Source: RYN-230 sp963844695
GTDB lineage: Bacteria > Actinomycetota > Actinomycetes > Streptosporangiales > Streptosporangiaceae
Assembly: GCA_963844695.1 (NCBI GenBank)
Contig: CAWJPL010000035.1
Coordinates: 248,001 to 312,000 of the forward strand
Length of the DNA: 64,000 bases
Direction: 5' to 3'
The notes under the pieces are model-generated. The model did not search any database. It was given only the letters and a program-made list of their open reading frames with translations, and was not told where the DNA came from. Within the stretch, counting starts at the first letter, position 1, and the number at the start of each line of letters is the position of its first letter. Shown one piece after another: positions 35,784 to 45,319 of this stretch. The translations under genes and the position numbers were made by a program.

Positions 35784-36467
35784 TTATTGACCTGACGCGC
35801 CCGCGAGCCGGGCCGCGAAGGCCGCCGCCTGCGACCGCCGGTGCATTCCCAGTTTGGTCAGCACCGAGGACACGTAATTCTTGGCCGTCTTCTCCGACAA
35901 CGACATGTGCTCGGCAATCTGGCGGTTAGTCAGGCCATCACCGATCAAGTCCAGGACCCGCTTCTCCTGGGCGGAAAGGGCCGACACTGGAGCTTCACCC
36001 TGGGCCCCTTCGCGCACCCGCCGCATCACCCGTTGCGCGGCATCGGCATCGAGAGTCGACTGGCCCGCCGCGACCGCGCGCACTGCGCCGATCAACTCGC
36101 TGCCAGACGCCTGCTTGGTCACGTAGCCCGCCGCTCCCGCCATGATGGCGCCCAGCAACGCCCGATCGTCCCCGTACGCCGTGAGCATCAGGCATGCCGT
36201 CCCGGGCAGCGCGGAGCGTATCTCCCGGCACACCCGCACGCCGTCCCCGTCCGGAAGCCGGACATCGAGCAGGCCCACATCAGGCCGCAGCACCAGCATG
36301 CGGTTCATCCCCGATTCGGCGGTCCCCGCCTCACCAACTACCTCGATGTCAGTCTCGGCCTCAAGCAGGTCCCTGAGCCCGCGGCGCACCACTTCATGGT
36401 CATCAAGCAGGAACACGCGGATCGCCTGACGACCACCCTCAGCCTCCACGCCGGATGCTTCACTCAT
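35784..36467 (-). CDS. NarL/DevR-type response regulator (receiver + LuxR HTH)
   Basis: Start ATG 36467 (MSEASGVEAEGG) follows AGGGGG; the open frame extends 16 codons further. The receiver domain is RVFLLDDHEVVRRGLRDLLE, with the phosphoacceptor Asp in VGLLDVRLPDGDGV, Thr in CLMLTAYGDDRA and Lys in GYVTKQASGSELI. The LuxR domain is LSAQEKRVLDLIGDGLTNRQ, IAEHMSLSEKTAKNYVSSVL. About 227 residues. It resembles DevR/DosR-like regulators, which bind DNA as dimers when phosphorylated. The divergent gene (36614) encodes a receiver-kinase hybrid, so the two likely form a signalling pair. The GH12 gene is a possible target because it converges on this gene. Confidence 0.9.
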   Translation of the reverse strand: MSEASGVEAEGGRQAIRVFLLDDHEVVRRGLRDLLEAETDIEVVGEAGTAESGMNRMLVLRPDVGLLDVRLPDGDGVRVCREIRSALPGTACLMLTAYGDDRALLGAIMAGAAGYVTKQASGSELIGAVRAVAAGQSTLDADAAQRVMRRVREGAQGEAPVSALSAQEKRVLDLIGDGLTNRQIAEHMSLSEKTAKNYVSSVLTKLGMHRRSQAAAFAARLAGASGQ

Positions 36468-36613
36468 CGGACCCCCTATTTCAACCGCCATCCACCGATG
36501 CGGCAGTGGGAGCAATCACCTCCCGATGCGGATGTTACTACGATTTGCACTCAATCGGCTACTCACCGTAAGCTAGCGCTCTCGGGGATCAGGCGCCTCG
36601 ACCGGGAGGCACG

Positions 36614-37821
36614 GTGGCGGGGGATTCAGCCAGTCCGCGAGTGCTCGTGATAGACGACACGGAGGCGATCCGCACCATCATCCGCCGGGTGCTGACCGGG
36701 GCTGGTTACCGCGTTGATGTCGCGGCCTCGGCGCCGGAAGCGCGGTTGATGGACCCCGCCGGGTACGACGCGCTGCTGGTCGACGCCCACCTGGGGCGGG
36801 AACGAGGAACCGCGCTGATCCAGGCGCTGGTGGCCGAGGACCAGGCGGTGGCTGGCCGGTGTCTCCTGATCACCGGCGGGAAGCCGGACCTGGTTCCGGT
36901 GGGTGTCGCCTGCCTCACCAAGCCGTTCCGCCCGGACGAGCTGATCACCGCGGTGGGGGCGCTGCATCCGGCAGATTCCGCCGCCCGCCCCGAGGTACCC
37001 CAGAGCAGTCAGGCCACGGGCTGGTCAGACCACCGGGCAGTCAGGCACGGGGCAGTCAGCACGGGGCAGTCCACCACGGGACGGGCAACCACGGGGAGCA
37101 CCGCCGGGCCGCCCGCCGTGTGGCAGCTTCTCGGCCTGATCGAGAGGCTCCGGGCCGGCGAGCGCGCGGCGATCGCGGACTTCATCCATGACGGCCCGAT
37201 CCAGGATCTCACCGCCGCCATGTTGAGCGTTCAGGCGCTGACCAGGCTGCCGCCGAGCGAGCTAGCACCGCAGGTGGCCGAACTCGGGCGTCATCTCGAT
37301 GCTGCGGCCGGGTCCGTGCGCCAGATTGTGGACGACAGCGCTCTCCCCATCCAGGTGGAAGCCGAGCTGTGCGAACTTGTCCGGCAGCGCACTGCCTGGC
37401 TGCCGTTCTCGCCTGTCACAGCAGAGTTCCAGCGCATGTCCGCAGCACCCGGTCCGGCACCTAGCACCGCAGCACCTGACACCGCGGCACCTGGCACTGC
37501 TGGCACCTGGCACTGCAGCACCTGGCATCGAGACACCCGTCATCGCGGAGATCCTCGAGCTGGCCCTGTTCGCCCTGGCCGACCTCACCCCGCCTGGCCG
37601 GGCTGACATCCTGGTCCAGGCCGGGGAGAAGGTACTGGAAATCCTGCTGACCCTCACTCCGGTGCAGGCCACGCCTGAGGGAGCAGGCGACGCGGCAGCG
37701 GCTCAGGCGTCACTAGCAGAGCTGGCCCAGGCCCTGGGCGGCACCGCGAGGGTCAGCTTCGGGGCTTTCCCCTGGCGCGCCTGGATCCAGTTGCCGGGCC
37801 GTCCCGCAGCCTGCGGGTTAG
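36614..37821 (+). CDS. Hybrid receiver-histidine kinase (HisKA_3), frameshifted, degenerate ATPase end
   Basis: GTG 36614 with GGGAGG. The receiver domain is RVLVIDDTEAIRTIIRRVLT, Asp in ALLVDAHLGRERG, Lys in CLTKPFRPDELI. A Gly/Thr/Ser linker with a repeated cacgggcagtc-like DNA segment (37035-37095) follows. The dimerisation box ADFIHDGPIQDLTAAMLSVQ carries the phosphoacceptor His. A frameshift near 37500, inside a GCACC-type repeat, leads to IAEILELALFALADLTPPGR. The final 100 residues occupy the ATPase position, but no N-box Asn or G-x-G lid was seen. The receiver-first order and the missing ATP signature suggest a phosphotransfer or response device rather than an ordinary kinase. The end is uncertain: the frame stays open to 37991 past a terminator-like hairpin. 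Confidence 0.65.
37445..37530 (+). repeat. Degenerate GCACC(T/G) short tandem repeat
   Basis: Repeats of about 15 bases (agcaccgcagcacctgacac and variants) encode an Ala/Pro/Thr linker in the hybrid kinase, and the frameshift falls within them. Confidence 0.5.
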
Positions 37822-37840
37822 GCACAGGCTGCGGGACGGC
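37798..37840. terminator. Bidirectional terminator between convergent genes
   Basis: GCCGTCCCGCAGCCTG, 11-base loop, CAGGCTGCGGGACGGC: a perfect 16-bp stem immediately after the minus-strand beta-propeller stop and at the end of the plus-strand hybrid kinase gene. Confidence 0.8.
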
Positions 37841-39138
37841 TAGGTCAGCCGGTCAGGAACGGGGTGCCAGGTCCGGAGCACGCCATCCAGGCCCGCTATG
37901 TAGAAGCCGCCCTGCGAGACGGCCGGGGAGCCCCAGAAGCCGCTCTTGTCCGGCTTCTGCGTCCACAGGGTCGCGCCCGTCGCCAGGTTGAGGGCGTACA
38001 TGCTGCCCTCGGTGCTCGCGGCCACGAGCACCTGCCGTCCGGCCGGCCCGGTAACCGCGGGAGAGTCGAAGAAGGTGGCCTGGGAAAGGGCGTGCCAGAT
38101 CTGCGCCCCGGTGGTGGCGTTGAGCGCGTAGACACCAGTGTCGGAGTCGACGTAGAGCCGGTCGCCGACCAGAGAGGCCCCCGCCACGTCACCGTTGGTG
38201 CCCTTGGCGAGGGCGTGCTTCCAGATCAGCGCGCCCGTGGCGAGGTTGAGGGCATAGACGACCTTGTCTTTGCCGGTCACGTAGACGACGCCGTTGGCGA
38301 AGCCGTTCTGCCCGCGCGCGGAGATGGTCGGGGGGGCACCCACGTCAGAATCGGCCGCGGTGCTCGTCCGGAAGCGCCACACCCGCGCGCCGGAGTTGGC
38401 GTTGACCGCGTACACGGAGTCATCGGGGTCCTTGCTGCCGAACACCAGCAGCGGAACGCGGTTCGCGCCCATCCCGTACGCCGGAGAGGACCAGGTACCG
38501 TCCGGGGTGATCGCCCACGAGCTGAACTCCCAGTCCTTCTTGCAGGCGCCGTGCCTGTTGCCGGGACCGTAGATAGCGTATTCCGCTCCCGACGCCCCGG
38601 TCGGGAGAGTGCCGTCGTAGACCACCGGCCCTGACCCACTGTTGACCACGACCGGAGAGGCGAGGATGGCGTGCCCGGTGCTGAATGAGCACATCCGCGC
38701 GCCGGTCGAGGCGTTCAGAGCGAAGATGGTGCCGGCCGTGGAGGCGAAGTACACGACACCACCAGCCACCGCGGGTGAGTTCTCGACCACCCCGGCAGGC
38801 ACGGTGAAGCGCCAGGCCGCGGCGCCCCCTCTCGCCGGGTAGGCGTAGAAGTGGTTGCCGGCGCCAGCGTAGACGAGCGCCCGGCCGCGGGTTGTGGCCA
38901 CGGCAGGCGAGGTGTAGCTGGGGGTGCCGAGCCGCGCGGTCCACCGGGTACTCAGCGAGTGGGCGGTCGTGGTGCTGATCGCGGTCTCCGGGGAGACACC
39001 GGAGTGGCCGGGATTAGCGCGGAACATCGGCCAGTCAGCCGCACTGGCGGTGCCCGCAATCCCGAGCGCTCCGACCATCGCGGCGCCTGCCGCCGCCATG
39101 ACCAGCGACGGCCTGGAATGTGGCCTGAGTTTTGACAT
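37840..39138 (-). CDS. Secreted PQQ-type beta-propeller repeat protein
   Basis: ATG 39138 (MSKLRPHSRPS) with CAGGAG. The signal peptide LVMAAAGAAMVGALGIAGTA is cleaved near ASA-AD (about residue 34). Repeats of about 40-50 residues have the PQQ/WD-like closing pattern: VVYFASTAGTIFALNASTGA, VYALNLATGALIWKHALAKG, LYVDSDTGVYALNATTGAQIWH, SMYALNLATGATLW. Seven or eight such blades give a propeller of about 430 residues. It has no tryptophan-docking quinoprotein dehydrogenase motifs, so it is likely a structural or binding protein outside the membrane, in the style of BamB. Intact. Partner unknown. Confidence 0.8.
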   Translation of the reverse strand: MSKLRPHSRPSLVMAAAGAAMVGALGIAGTASAADWPMFRANPGHSGVSPETAISTTTAHSLSTRWTARLGTPSYTSPAVATTRGRALVYAGAGNHFYAYPARGGAAAWRFTVPAGVVENSPAVAGGVVYFASTAGTIFALNASTGARMCSFSTGHAILASPVVVNSGSGPVVYDGTLPTGASGAEYAIYGPGNRHGACKKDWEFSSWAITPDGTWSSPAYGMGANRVPLLVFGSKDPDDSVYAVNANSGARVWRFRTSTAADSDVGAPPTISARGQNGFANGVVYVTGKDKVVYALNLATGALIWKHALAKGTNGDVAGASLVGDRLYVDSDTGVYALNATTGAQIWHALSQATFFDSPAVTGPAGRQVLVAASTEGSMYALNLATGATLWTQKPDKSGFWGSPAVSQGGFYIAGLDGVLRTWHPVPDRLT

Positions 39139-39816
39139 CAGCAAGCTCCTGTCTTTGGTTATCTGCTACCGACTGCCGCGTACAGAGCTGGCCCGTAGTA
39201 CTGCCTTCCCGACCCCGGGCCTGGGGGTGGTACCGGTGGAATGGCAGACGTCCTTGGGGGGTGGTGGACGGCCCGGCAAGGATTCTCATAACGCGGATAG
39301 GCCGCCCTGATCCGGGTCATTACGATGAGTAGGTTGCGTATTCCACCAGAATTGGGCAATGTTCACTCTCCGGTCTCGACCCGGTGGACTGCCGCCTGGC
39401 AGCGTACCCCCATTCCCCGTCTCAGGAATGGATATTTTAAAGCTTCGGTCCGCATGCGCACTGATGTCATTTCATTAACAGCCGCTGCCCGTGTCGTGAC
39501 GGTGGGGCATAGCGGTCACCACGGCTTACAAGGGTGAGCGTATATGCGTTGCCCCAGGTCCTGGCCTCGCATCAGACGATCTGATCGCCCGCAGGCAGTT
39601 GTGGCCGCTTACTGCCGCCAGCTGCCTAGTTCCCCGAATCGGGTCAACTACCCGCATAGTTAGCAGTATCTCTTTAGACGCCTGTATCAGGCTGACACAG
39701 CAGAAAGACTCCTTTCCGGTACGGTACGGGTAAAGACTGACCTTTCGTTCGGCCCCGGACCGCCTAGGTCTAATAGCGGCACGGCGTTGCGCCAATTGTG
39801 CTGCTACAGTCGGCTC
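39139..39816. other. 678-bp intergenic region
   Basis: Lies between divergent genes. AT content is somewhat higher at 39410-39480 and 39650-39780. No RNA gene or repeat seen. TACAGT at 39805-39810, six bases before GTG 39817, looks like the -10 of a leaderless NUDIX transcript. Confidence 0.4.
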
Positions 39817-40317
39817 GTGACTTCCAGCCGATCGGGAGTAATCCCAGCCGATATCTATGTGGCCTCACTGGCCCGGAAGTGGATGGCCGCAGGCGCCTTG
39901 TGCCGTGACCAAGCTGGACAGGTCCTGCTCGTTGACCCCGTCTACCGGGACACCTGGGACGTGCCCGGGGGTGTGGTGGAGGCCGAGGAGTCGCCCCACG
40001 CGGCCTGCCGGCGCGAGGTGGCCGAGGAAATCGGGCTGAACCGCCCATTGGGACGGGTTCTCGCGGTGGACTGGGCGCCTTCTCAGCCTGACTACCCGGA
40101 GGGCCTCGTCGTGATCTACGACGGTGGCGTGCTCCGCCCGAGCGACATCGCCGCCATCACGGTCCCGGCGGACGAACTGGACGGCTTCGCGTTCGTCCGC
40201 CCCGGCCAGATAGCGGCGCGGGTCAGGCCGATCGTGGCGCGCCGGATCCAGGCCTGCCTGAACGCCCTGGACACCGGGGCCGTCGCCGCGCTAGACGACG
40301 GTAGCCCGATCACCTGA
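39817..40317 (+). CDS. NUDIX hydrolase
   Basis: GTG 39817 (VTSSRSGVIPADIYVASL), leaderless layout after TACAGT. About 166 residues. The NUDIX box is complete: GGVVEAEESPHAACRREV followed by AEEIGL, matching G-x5-E-x7-R-E-U-x-E-E-x-G-U. The preceding DTWDVPGG and following LAVDWAPSQPDYPEG belong to the fold. The family cleaves nucleoside diphosphates linked to another moiety. This subgroup is common in actinomycetes with unknown substrates. Its stop at 40317 is convergent with, and overlaps by 8 bases, the ComF-like gene. Confidence 0.85.
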   Translation: MTSSRSGVIPADIYVASLARKWMAAGALCRDQAGQVLLVDPVYRDTWDVPGGVVEAEESPHAACRREVAEEIGLNRPLGRVLAVDWAPSQPDYPEGLVVIYDGGVLRPSDIAAITVPADELDGFAFVRPGQIAARVRPIVARRIQACLNALDTGAVAALDDGSPIT

Positions 40318-41123
40318 GGTCAGCCTCGCGGGCCGGGACGAGGGGCGGGCAGACGGCGCCGGTCCACGGACAGATGGCCGGGTCGTAGTCGCGGCCGGAG
40401 AGCCCGCGCAGGAACGCCGCGTTCCCGCCGAAGTCCTCGTTGATCCAGCGGGCGGCCACGAGCACCGAGATCCGGGCCGCCCCAGCCGCGCGTAACGCCA
40501 GGACCGCGGACTGCGCGTGGCCGCCGCGAGCCCACGTGTCGTCCACGAGCAGGACGTGCGCGCCCGCGGGCGGCGGCACCGCCACCCGGAAGTGCCCGGG
40601 ATGAAGGTCCCGGGAATACTCCACCTCGTCGGCGGCGGTCAGGGCGACCTCGGCTCCGGGCGCTAACCGGCTAACGATCGCATGCAGCGGATGCTCCCCC
40701 GGCTGGGCCGGCAGCGAGGGCACCGTGGCCCAGTGCGTCACCGGCACACTGGTTTGCGCCGCACTACCCGCCCGGCTCCGCACGCCCGGCGCGCGCCGCG
40801 CACCCGGCGTGCCGGGCCAGCCCTAACAGCACGAGTAACGTGACGATTGTCCGGTGCTCTGGCACCGGCGGCCGGGCCTTGTATCCCTGCATCACATAGC
40901 CGGACTGGCGCCCGGCCACCGCGTACGCGAGGAACCCCGTGGCGTCCGCGAGTCCCGGCCGGCCGCGCCGCCGCTGGCACTGGTAGCAGAGCCGGAAGCC
41001 CGCCACCGGCGTCGCGCACACCGCGCAGGTGACCAGCTCCTGGCGGACGGCGTTGCGCAGGTATCCCCCAGCGCTGGCCACCAGGGCCGCGCTCAGCCGG
41101 GCCACCGCCGCCGGGTCGGCCAC
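40310..41123 (-). CDS. ComF-like phosphoribosyltransferase-fold protein, one frameshift
   Basis: GTG 41123 (MADPAAVARLSAALVASAGG) lies one base after the dprA stop. A zinc-finger-like segment CAVCATPVAGFRLCYQCQRR carries four Cys, as in ComF. After a shift near 40787 the frame continues to HVLLVDDTWARGGHAQSAVL, the PRPP-binding loop of type I phosphoribosyltransferases, and ends VCPPLVPAREADLR. About 270 residues. ComF is a DNA-uptake-linked protein of unclear biochemistry. Its adjacency to dprA supports a transformation or ssDNA-processing role. It may alternatively be a stand-alone phosphoribosyltransferase. Confidence 0.7.
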
Positions 41124-41124
41124 G

Positions 41125-42051
41125 TCAGCAGGGCGCCAGCCGGCTCAGCGCGGCGCCGACTACGGCCGGCTCCCCGATGAGCTGGTCGACGACGTCCAGT
41201 ACCGCCTGGAGCCGGCCGGCGACGTGCACTCCAGGCCGCCCCACCAGCGCCCGGGCCCAGTCATTGCCCGCCACCACCAGCGAGGTAAGGATCACCGGCC
41301 GCCCGTGCCCGACCGCGATCCGCGCCTGGGCCCGCGACCCGCTCTGCTCCCCCGCCTCGACCACCACCGTGGCCAGCCCGTACCCGGACATGGTGGCGTT
41401 GCGCATCAGGAAGTTGTGCCGCTGCGGCGGCGCGCCCGGCCAGAACTGCGACAGCACGAGGCCGCGCTCAGCGACCTGTTCCTGAAGTTCCCGGTTCGCT
41501 GCCGGGTAGGCCCGGTCAATTCCAGTTCCGATAACGCCAACCGTCCGGCCCCCCGCCCCCAGTGCGGCCCGGTGGGCCGCGGCGTCAACGCCCAGGGCCA
41601 GCCCGCCTAGCACGGTCACGCCGCGGGCTGCGAGTCCTCGGGCTACCCCGGCCGCGATGTCCAGCCCGCGGGGGGACGCCTCCCGGGACCCGACGACAGA
41701 CACGGCCACGTCGTCCCGGGCCACGGCGCCGCGCGCGAACAGGACCGGCGGCGCCTGGTGGATGGCCCGCAGCCGGGCCGGATAGTCCTCATCGAGGATG
41801 GTCAGCACCCGCCATCCCTGGCCGGTCCAGCCGGCCACCTGCCGGGCGGCCGCTTCCAGCGCATCGGACTCCCCGGCCGGGCTCACCAGCACCGGCGGTA
41901 CCAGCCGCTCCCAGACGGCTACGGCGCTACCCGCCGCCAGCACCTCGGCCGTGATCTCCGCCCAGCCCCGCCGCCCAGGCCGGTCCCGGAGCAGCGCCAC
42001 GAGCGCCGCCCGTTCTCCGAGCGCGCTGTCCTCATCCCGGCCGCTGCCCAC
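41125..42051 (-). CDS. dprA: DprA/Smf-like DNA-processing protein
   Basis: A 308-residue protein starting at GTG or ATG 42051. The Rossmann-like core has DYPARLRAIHQAPPVLFARG, VAVSVVGSREASPRGLDIAA, LGGLALGVDAAAHRAALGAG, TVGVIGTGIDRAYPAANREL, FWPGAPPQRHNFLMRNATMS and VVVEAGEQSGSRAQARIAVG. These are the conserved GSR, GxAxGID, GxGxDxxYP, F-P-x-R-N and E-x-x-x-x-S-GS motifs of DprA. It loads RecA on incoming single-stranded DNA. The PAGRVRE winged-helix C-terminus is absent, giving a short form. The gene is upstream of, and coupled to, comF-like. Intact. Confidence 0.85.
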   Translation of the reverse strand: MGSGRDEDSALGERAALVALLRDRPGRRGWAEITAEVLAAGSAVAVWERLVPPVLVSPAGESDALEAAARQVAGWTGQGWRVLTILDEDYPARLRAIHQAPPVLFARGAVARDDVAVSVVGSREASPRGLDIAAGVARGLAARGVTVLGGLALGVDAAAHRAALGAGGRTVGVIGTGIDRAYPAANRELQEQVAERGLVLSQFWPGAPPQRHNFLMRNATMSGYGLATVVVEAGEQSGSRAQARIAVGHGRPVILTSLVVAGNDWARALVGRPGVHVAGRLQAVLDVVDQLIGEPAVVGAALSRLAPC

Positions 42052-42152
42052 CGGCCCAGCCTACGAGGCTGACCGGGCCCAGCGCAGCCAGGCTTCAGCC
42101 ATCTGCACCTCAGCGAGTTCCCAGCGGCAGCACACTCGCGGAACCGGCAGGG

Positions 42153-42266
42153 GTGATCATCTCTGCGTGCGTGGCCGCGCTCACCTTCATGGCCCTCGCC
42201 ACCTCGGCGATCTTGTGCGCCCGGGCCCGCAAACTGAGCGGCGACCCGGGCGCCAGGGGGCGTTAG
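42153..42266 (+). CDS. Small one-helix membrane protein (37 aa), tentative
   Basis: GTG 42153 to TAG 42264-42266. The product starts VIISACVAALTFMALATSAI with a Cys, then a basic end ARARKLSGDPGARGR, the shape of a single N-out/C-in membrane helix. The ribosome site (GGCAGGG) is weak. It sits alone between dprA and the acyl-CoA dehydrogenase. No homologue is known to me, so it could be chance. Confidence 0.3.
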   Translation: MIISACVAALTFMALATSAILCARARKLSGDPGARGR

Positions 42267-42414
42267 GAGGAAGAGACGACCGGCAGGGAGGAGGGGGCGC
42301 TGCGGGCGGGGCGACGCGCGGGAGGGACGCCTGGCCGCCGAAGTGACGGTAGCTCCCGGAGCAGCCAGGCAGCTACAGTCCTAGTGAATCTGGGATCACT
42401 CCGATGGAGCAGGC

Positions 42415-43613
42415 GTGGATTTTGCCGAGAGCGCTGAACACCGCGACCTGCGGGCCGCTGTCGCGTCGATAGCCAGCGGATTTGGCCCGCAGTACTACGC
42501 GCAGCACGCGGCCGCGCGTACGCCGTGCGATGAGCTCTGGACCAAGCTTGGTGAAGCCGGATTCATTGGCGTGAATATCCCGGCCGAGTATGGCGGTGGT
42601 GGCGGCGGCCTCACCGAGCTCGCCCTGGTCTGCGAGGAACTCGGCGCGCAGGGCACGCCGCTGCTGCTGCTCGTGGTCTCGGCGGCCATCTCGGCTGAGG
42701 TCATCACCAGGTTCGGCTCGGACGAGCAGCGCGCGACGTGGCTGCCCGGCCTGGCCGCCGGCACCACCAAGGTCGTCTTCGCGATCACCGAGCCGGACGC
42801 GGGCTCGAACACGCACCGGCTGTCCACCACCGCCACCCAGGACGGTGACGAGTGGGTGCTGCGCGGCACCAAGTACTACATCTCGGGCGTGGACGAGGCG
42901 GACGCGATACTGGTCGTCGCCCGGACCGCGGCCACGTCGTCCGGCGGCCCGCGGCCGCATCGTCCGGCAAGCCCGCGGGCGGGGCCGATTCCAGTACCTC
43001 CCTGTCGCTGTTCCTGGTCCCCACGGACGCGCCCGGGCTGGAGCGCCAGGTCCTCCCGGTCAACCTGCTACTGCCGGAGAAGCAGTTCACGCTGCACTTC
43101 GACGACGTCCGGGTCGGCCCCGGAGCGCTGATCGGCCAGGCCGGTGAGGGCTTCCGCCAGGTCTTCCACGGGCTGAACCCGGAACGGATCACCGGCGCCG
43201 CGCAGTGCGTGGGGATCGCCCGCTACGTCCTGGCCGCCGCGGCCCGGTACGCCCGCGAGCGGCAGGTGTGGGACGCGCCGATCGGCACCCACCAGGGCGT
43301 GGCCCACCCGCTGGCCCGGGCGAAGATCGACACCGAACTGGCCGCGTTGATGATCCGGAAGGCCTGCTGGCAGCACGACCACGGCGAGCCGGCCGGCGAA
43401 GCGGCGAACATGGCCAAGTACGCGGCCGCGGAGGCCGCCATCGCCGCGGCGGACGCGGCCATGCAGACCCACGGCGGGAACGGTTTCGCCACCGAGTACG
43501 GGCTCCTGCCGTACTGGGGGTCGGCCCGGTTGCTCCGCGTGGCCCCGGTGAACCGGGAGATGATCCTCAACTACGTGGCCCAGCACAGCCTGGGCCTGCC
43601 CCGTTCGTACTGA
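42415..43613 (+). CDS. Acyl-CoA dehydrogenase, one frameshift
   Basis: GTG 42415 with GGAGCAGG. The N half has FIGVNIPAEYGGGGGGLTEL and FAITEPDAGSNTHRLSTTAT (the flavin-binding TEPxAGS motif). A shift near 42955 is followed by LSLFLVPTDAPGLERQVLPV, GEGFRQVFHGLNPERITGAA, WDAPIGTHQGVAHPLARAKI and MQTHGGNGFATEYGLLPYWG (QxxGGxG region). The catalytic base Glu region is at the end. About 400 residues. FAD-dependent alpha,beta-dehydrogenation of an acyl-CoA. It is followed 52 bases on by an acyl-CoA ligase gene in the same direction, so the two likely act on one acid. Chain length is not predictable. Confidence 0.85.
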
Positions 43614-43665
43614 CCCGCCACCGGATGGACGATCTGCGGGCGGCGGGACTAGAGAAGGAGTCGCC

Positions 43666-45255
43666 GTGGACCTCGCGCGCAACCTGATCCAGCGGATCAA
43701 CGTGGGCGACTCGCTGACCCGGGCCGCGGCTGCCCGCCCGGGCCAGCTGGCGGTGGTGGACGGGCCGCGGCGGTGGACCTACGCGGAGTTCAACGCCTGG
43801 GTGAACCAGCTCGCCCACGGGTTGTCCGCGCGCGGTTACGGGCGGGCTGACGCGCTCGGGCTGGCCTCGGCCAACAGCGCCGAGTTCCTGGCCGTGTACT
43901 ACGCCTGCGCCAAGCTCGGCCTGGTCTGTGTGCCCATCAACCTGGGCTGGCGGCCAGACGAGGTGGCCTACGTGCTGGACCATTCGCGAGCCCGCGGCCT
44001 GGTGGCGGAGAGCCAGCTGGTCGGGCACGTCCGCGACGCCGTGGCGAAGGTGCCGGCCGTCGCCGACGTGTTCGTGGCCCCCGGCACCGGCGCCGCGTAC
44101 GAGGCGGAGCCCGCCGACCGGACCTGGGCCAGCCTGGCCGAGCTGGCCGCAGGCTCTGCGTCCACGGCGGAGCCGGAACGCTTCGTGGACGACCGGGACG
44201 CCCTCAGCTACCTCTATACCTCCGGCACCACGTCCTTCCCCAAAGGCGTGGTCGGCACGCACGTCTCGATCTACCTGGAGTCGATGTCCAGCGCGCTGGA
44301 CTCCGGCTGGAACTTCGCTGACCGGTTCGCGGCCATGATGCCGATGTTCCACACCGCCCAGCTGAACGCGTTCTGCACTCCCGCGATCATGGTGGGCGCG
44401 ACCATCCACGTGCTGCGCGGTTTCGATCCCGGGGCGCTGCTCGACGTGATCGAGCGGGAGCAGATCACCCAGGCGTTCGGGCTGCCGATGATGTTCCGGG
44501 CCATGCTCGACCACCCGTCGTTCAGCGAACGCGACCTGTCCAGCCTGCGCCGCGCCGTCTACGCCATGGCGCCCATGCCGGACCAGCTGATCCGGCGCTG
44601 CCTGGACGGCTTCGGGTGCGACTTCGCGCTGCTGTTCGGGCAGACCGAGATGAGCCCGGTCACCACGTTGTTCCGTCCGGAGCACCAGCTCTCGCATATC
44701 GGCGCGGTCGGCACGCCGATCACTGGTGTCCAGGTCGCGATCATGGGCCCGGACGGGCAGCTGCTGCCCCAGGGCGAGCAGGGCGAGATCGTCTACCGCG
44801 GGCCTTCCACGATGAGCGGGTACCTGCACGACGAGGAGGCCACCGCGGCGGCGTTCGCGCATGGCTGGTTCCACTCCGGGGACGTCGGCCGGTTCGGCGA
44901 GGACGGGGTGCTCTGGTTCGCCGACCGCTACAAGGACGTGATCAAGACCGGCGGCGAGAACGTGGCCTCGATCGAGGTGGAGAAGGCCGTGTACGCGGCC
45001 GAGCCGGCGGTGTCCGAGGTCGTCGTGGTCGGGCTGCCGCACGAGCGCTGGACGGAGGCGATCACCGCGGTGGTGGTGCCCAGGCCCGGGACGAGCATCG
45101 ACGCGGCGGCCCTGCTCCAGGAGCTGCGCGGGCGGCTGGACGGCTACAAGGTGCCCAAGTCCGTGATCGTGGTGGACGAGCTGCCCAAGACCTCCACCGG
45201 CAAGATCCAGAAGAACGTGATCCGGGATCGGCACGCGTCACACTACGTCAGCTGA
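43666..45255 (+). CDS. Acyl-CoA synthetase (AMP-binding, FadD-like)
   Basis: GTG 43666 with AAGGAG. A 529-residue ANL enzyme: YLYTSGTTSFPKGVVGTH (P-loop, motif I), LLFGQTEMSPVTTLF (motif around the acyl site), WFHSGDVGRFGEDGVLWFAD and RYKDVIKTGGENVASIEVEK (motifs with the D and hinge), and the C-terminal lysine in LPKTSTGKIQKNVIR that completes adenylation. It activates a carboxylic acid with ATP and CoA. No signal peptide. Coupled with the acyl-CoA dehydrogenase, it may activate an unusual fatty or branched acid. Intact. Confidence 0.9.
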   Translation: MDLARNLIQRINVGDSLTRAAAARPGQLAVVDGPRRWTYAEFNAWVNQLAHGLSARGYGRADALGLASANSAEFLAVYYACAKLGLVCVPINLGWRPDEVAYVLDHSRARGLVAESQLVGHVRDAVAKVPAVADVFVAPGTGAAYEAEPADRTWASLAELAAGSASTAEPERFVDDRDALSYLYTSGTTSFPKGVVGTHVSIYLESMSSALDSGWNFADRFAAMMPMFHTAQLNAFCTPAIMVGATIHVLRGFDPGALLDVIEREQITQAFGLPMMFRAMLDHPSFSERDLSSLRRAVYAMAPMPDQLIRRCLDGFGCDFALLFGQTEMSPVTTLFRPEHQLSHIGAVGTPITGVQVAIMGPDGQLLPQGEQGEIVYRGPSTMSGYLHDEEATAAAFAHGWFHSGDVGRFGEDGVLWFADRYKDVIKTGGENVASIEVEKAVYAAEPAVSEVVVVGLPHERWTEAITAVVVPRPGTSIDAAALLQELRGRLDGYKVPKSVIVVDELPKTSTGKIQKNVIRDRHASHYVS

Positions 45256-45319
45256 CGGCGGGGCGGCGGGCGGCTGGCGGGCGCGGCGGCGGCCAGCTGG
45301 CGGGCGCCCGGGCCGTCCG

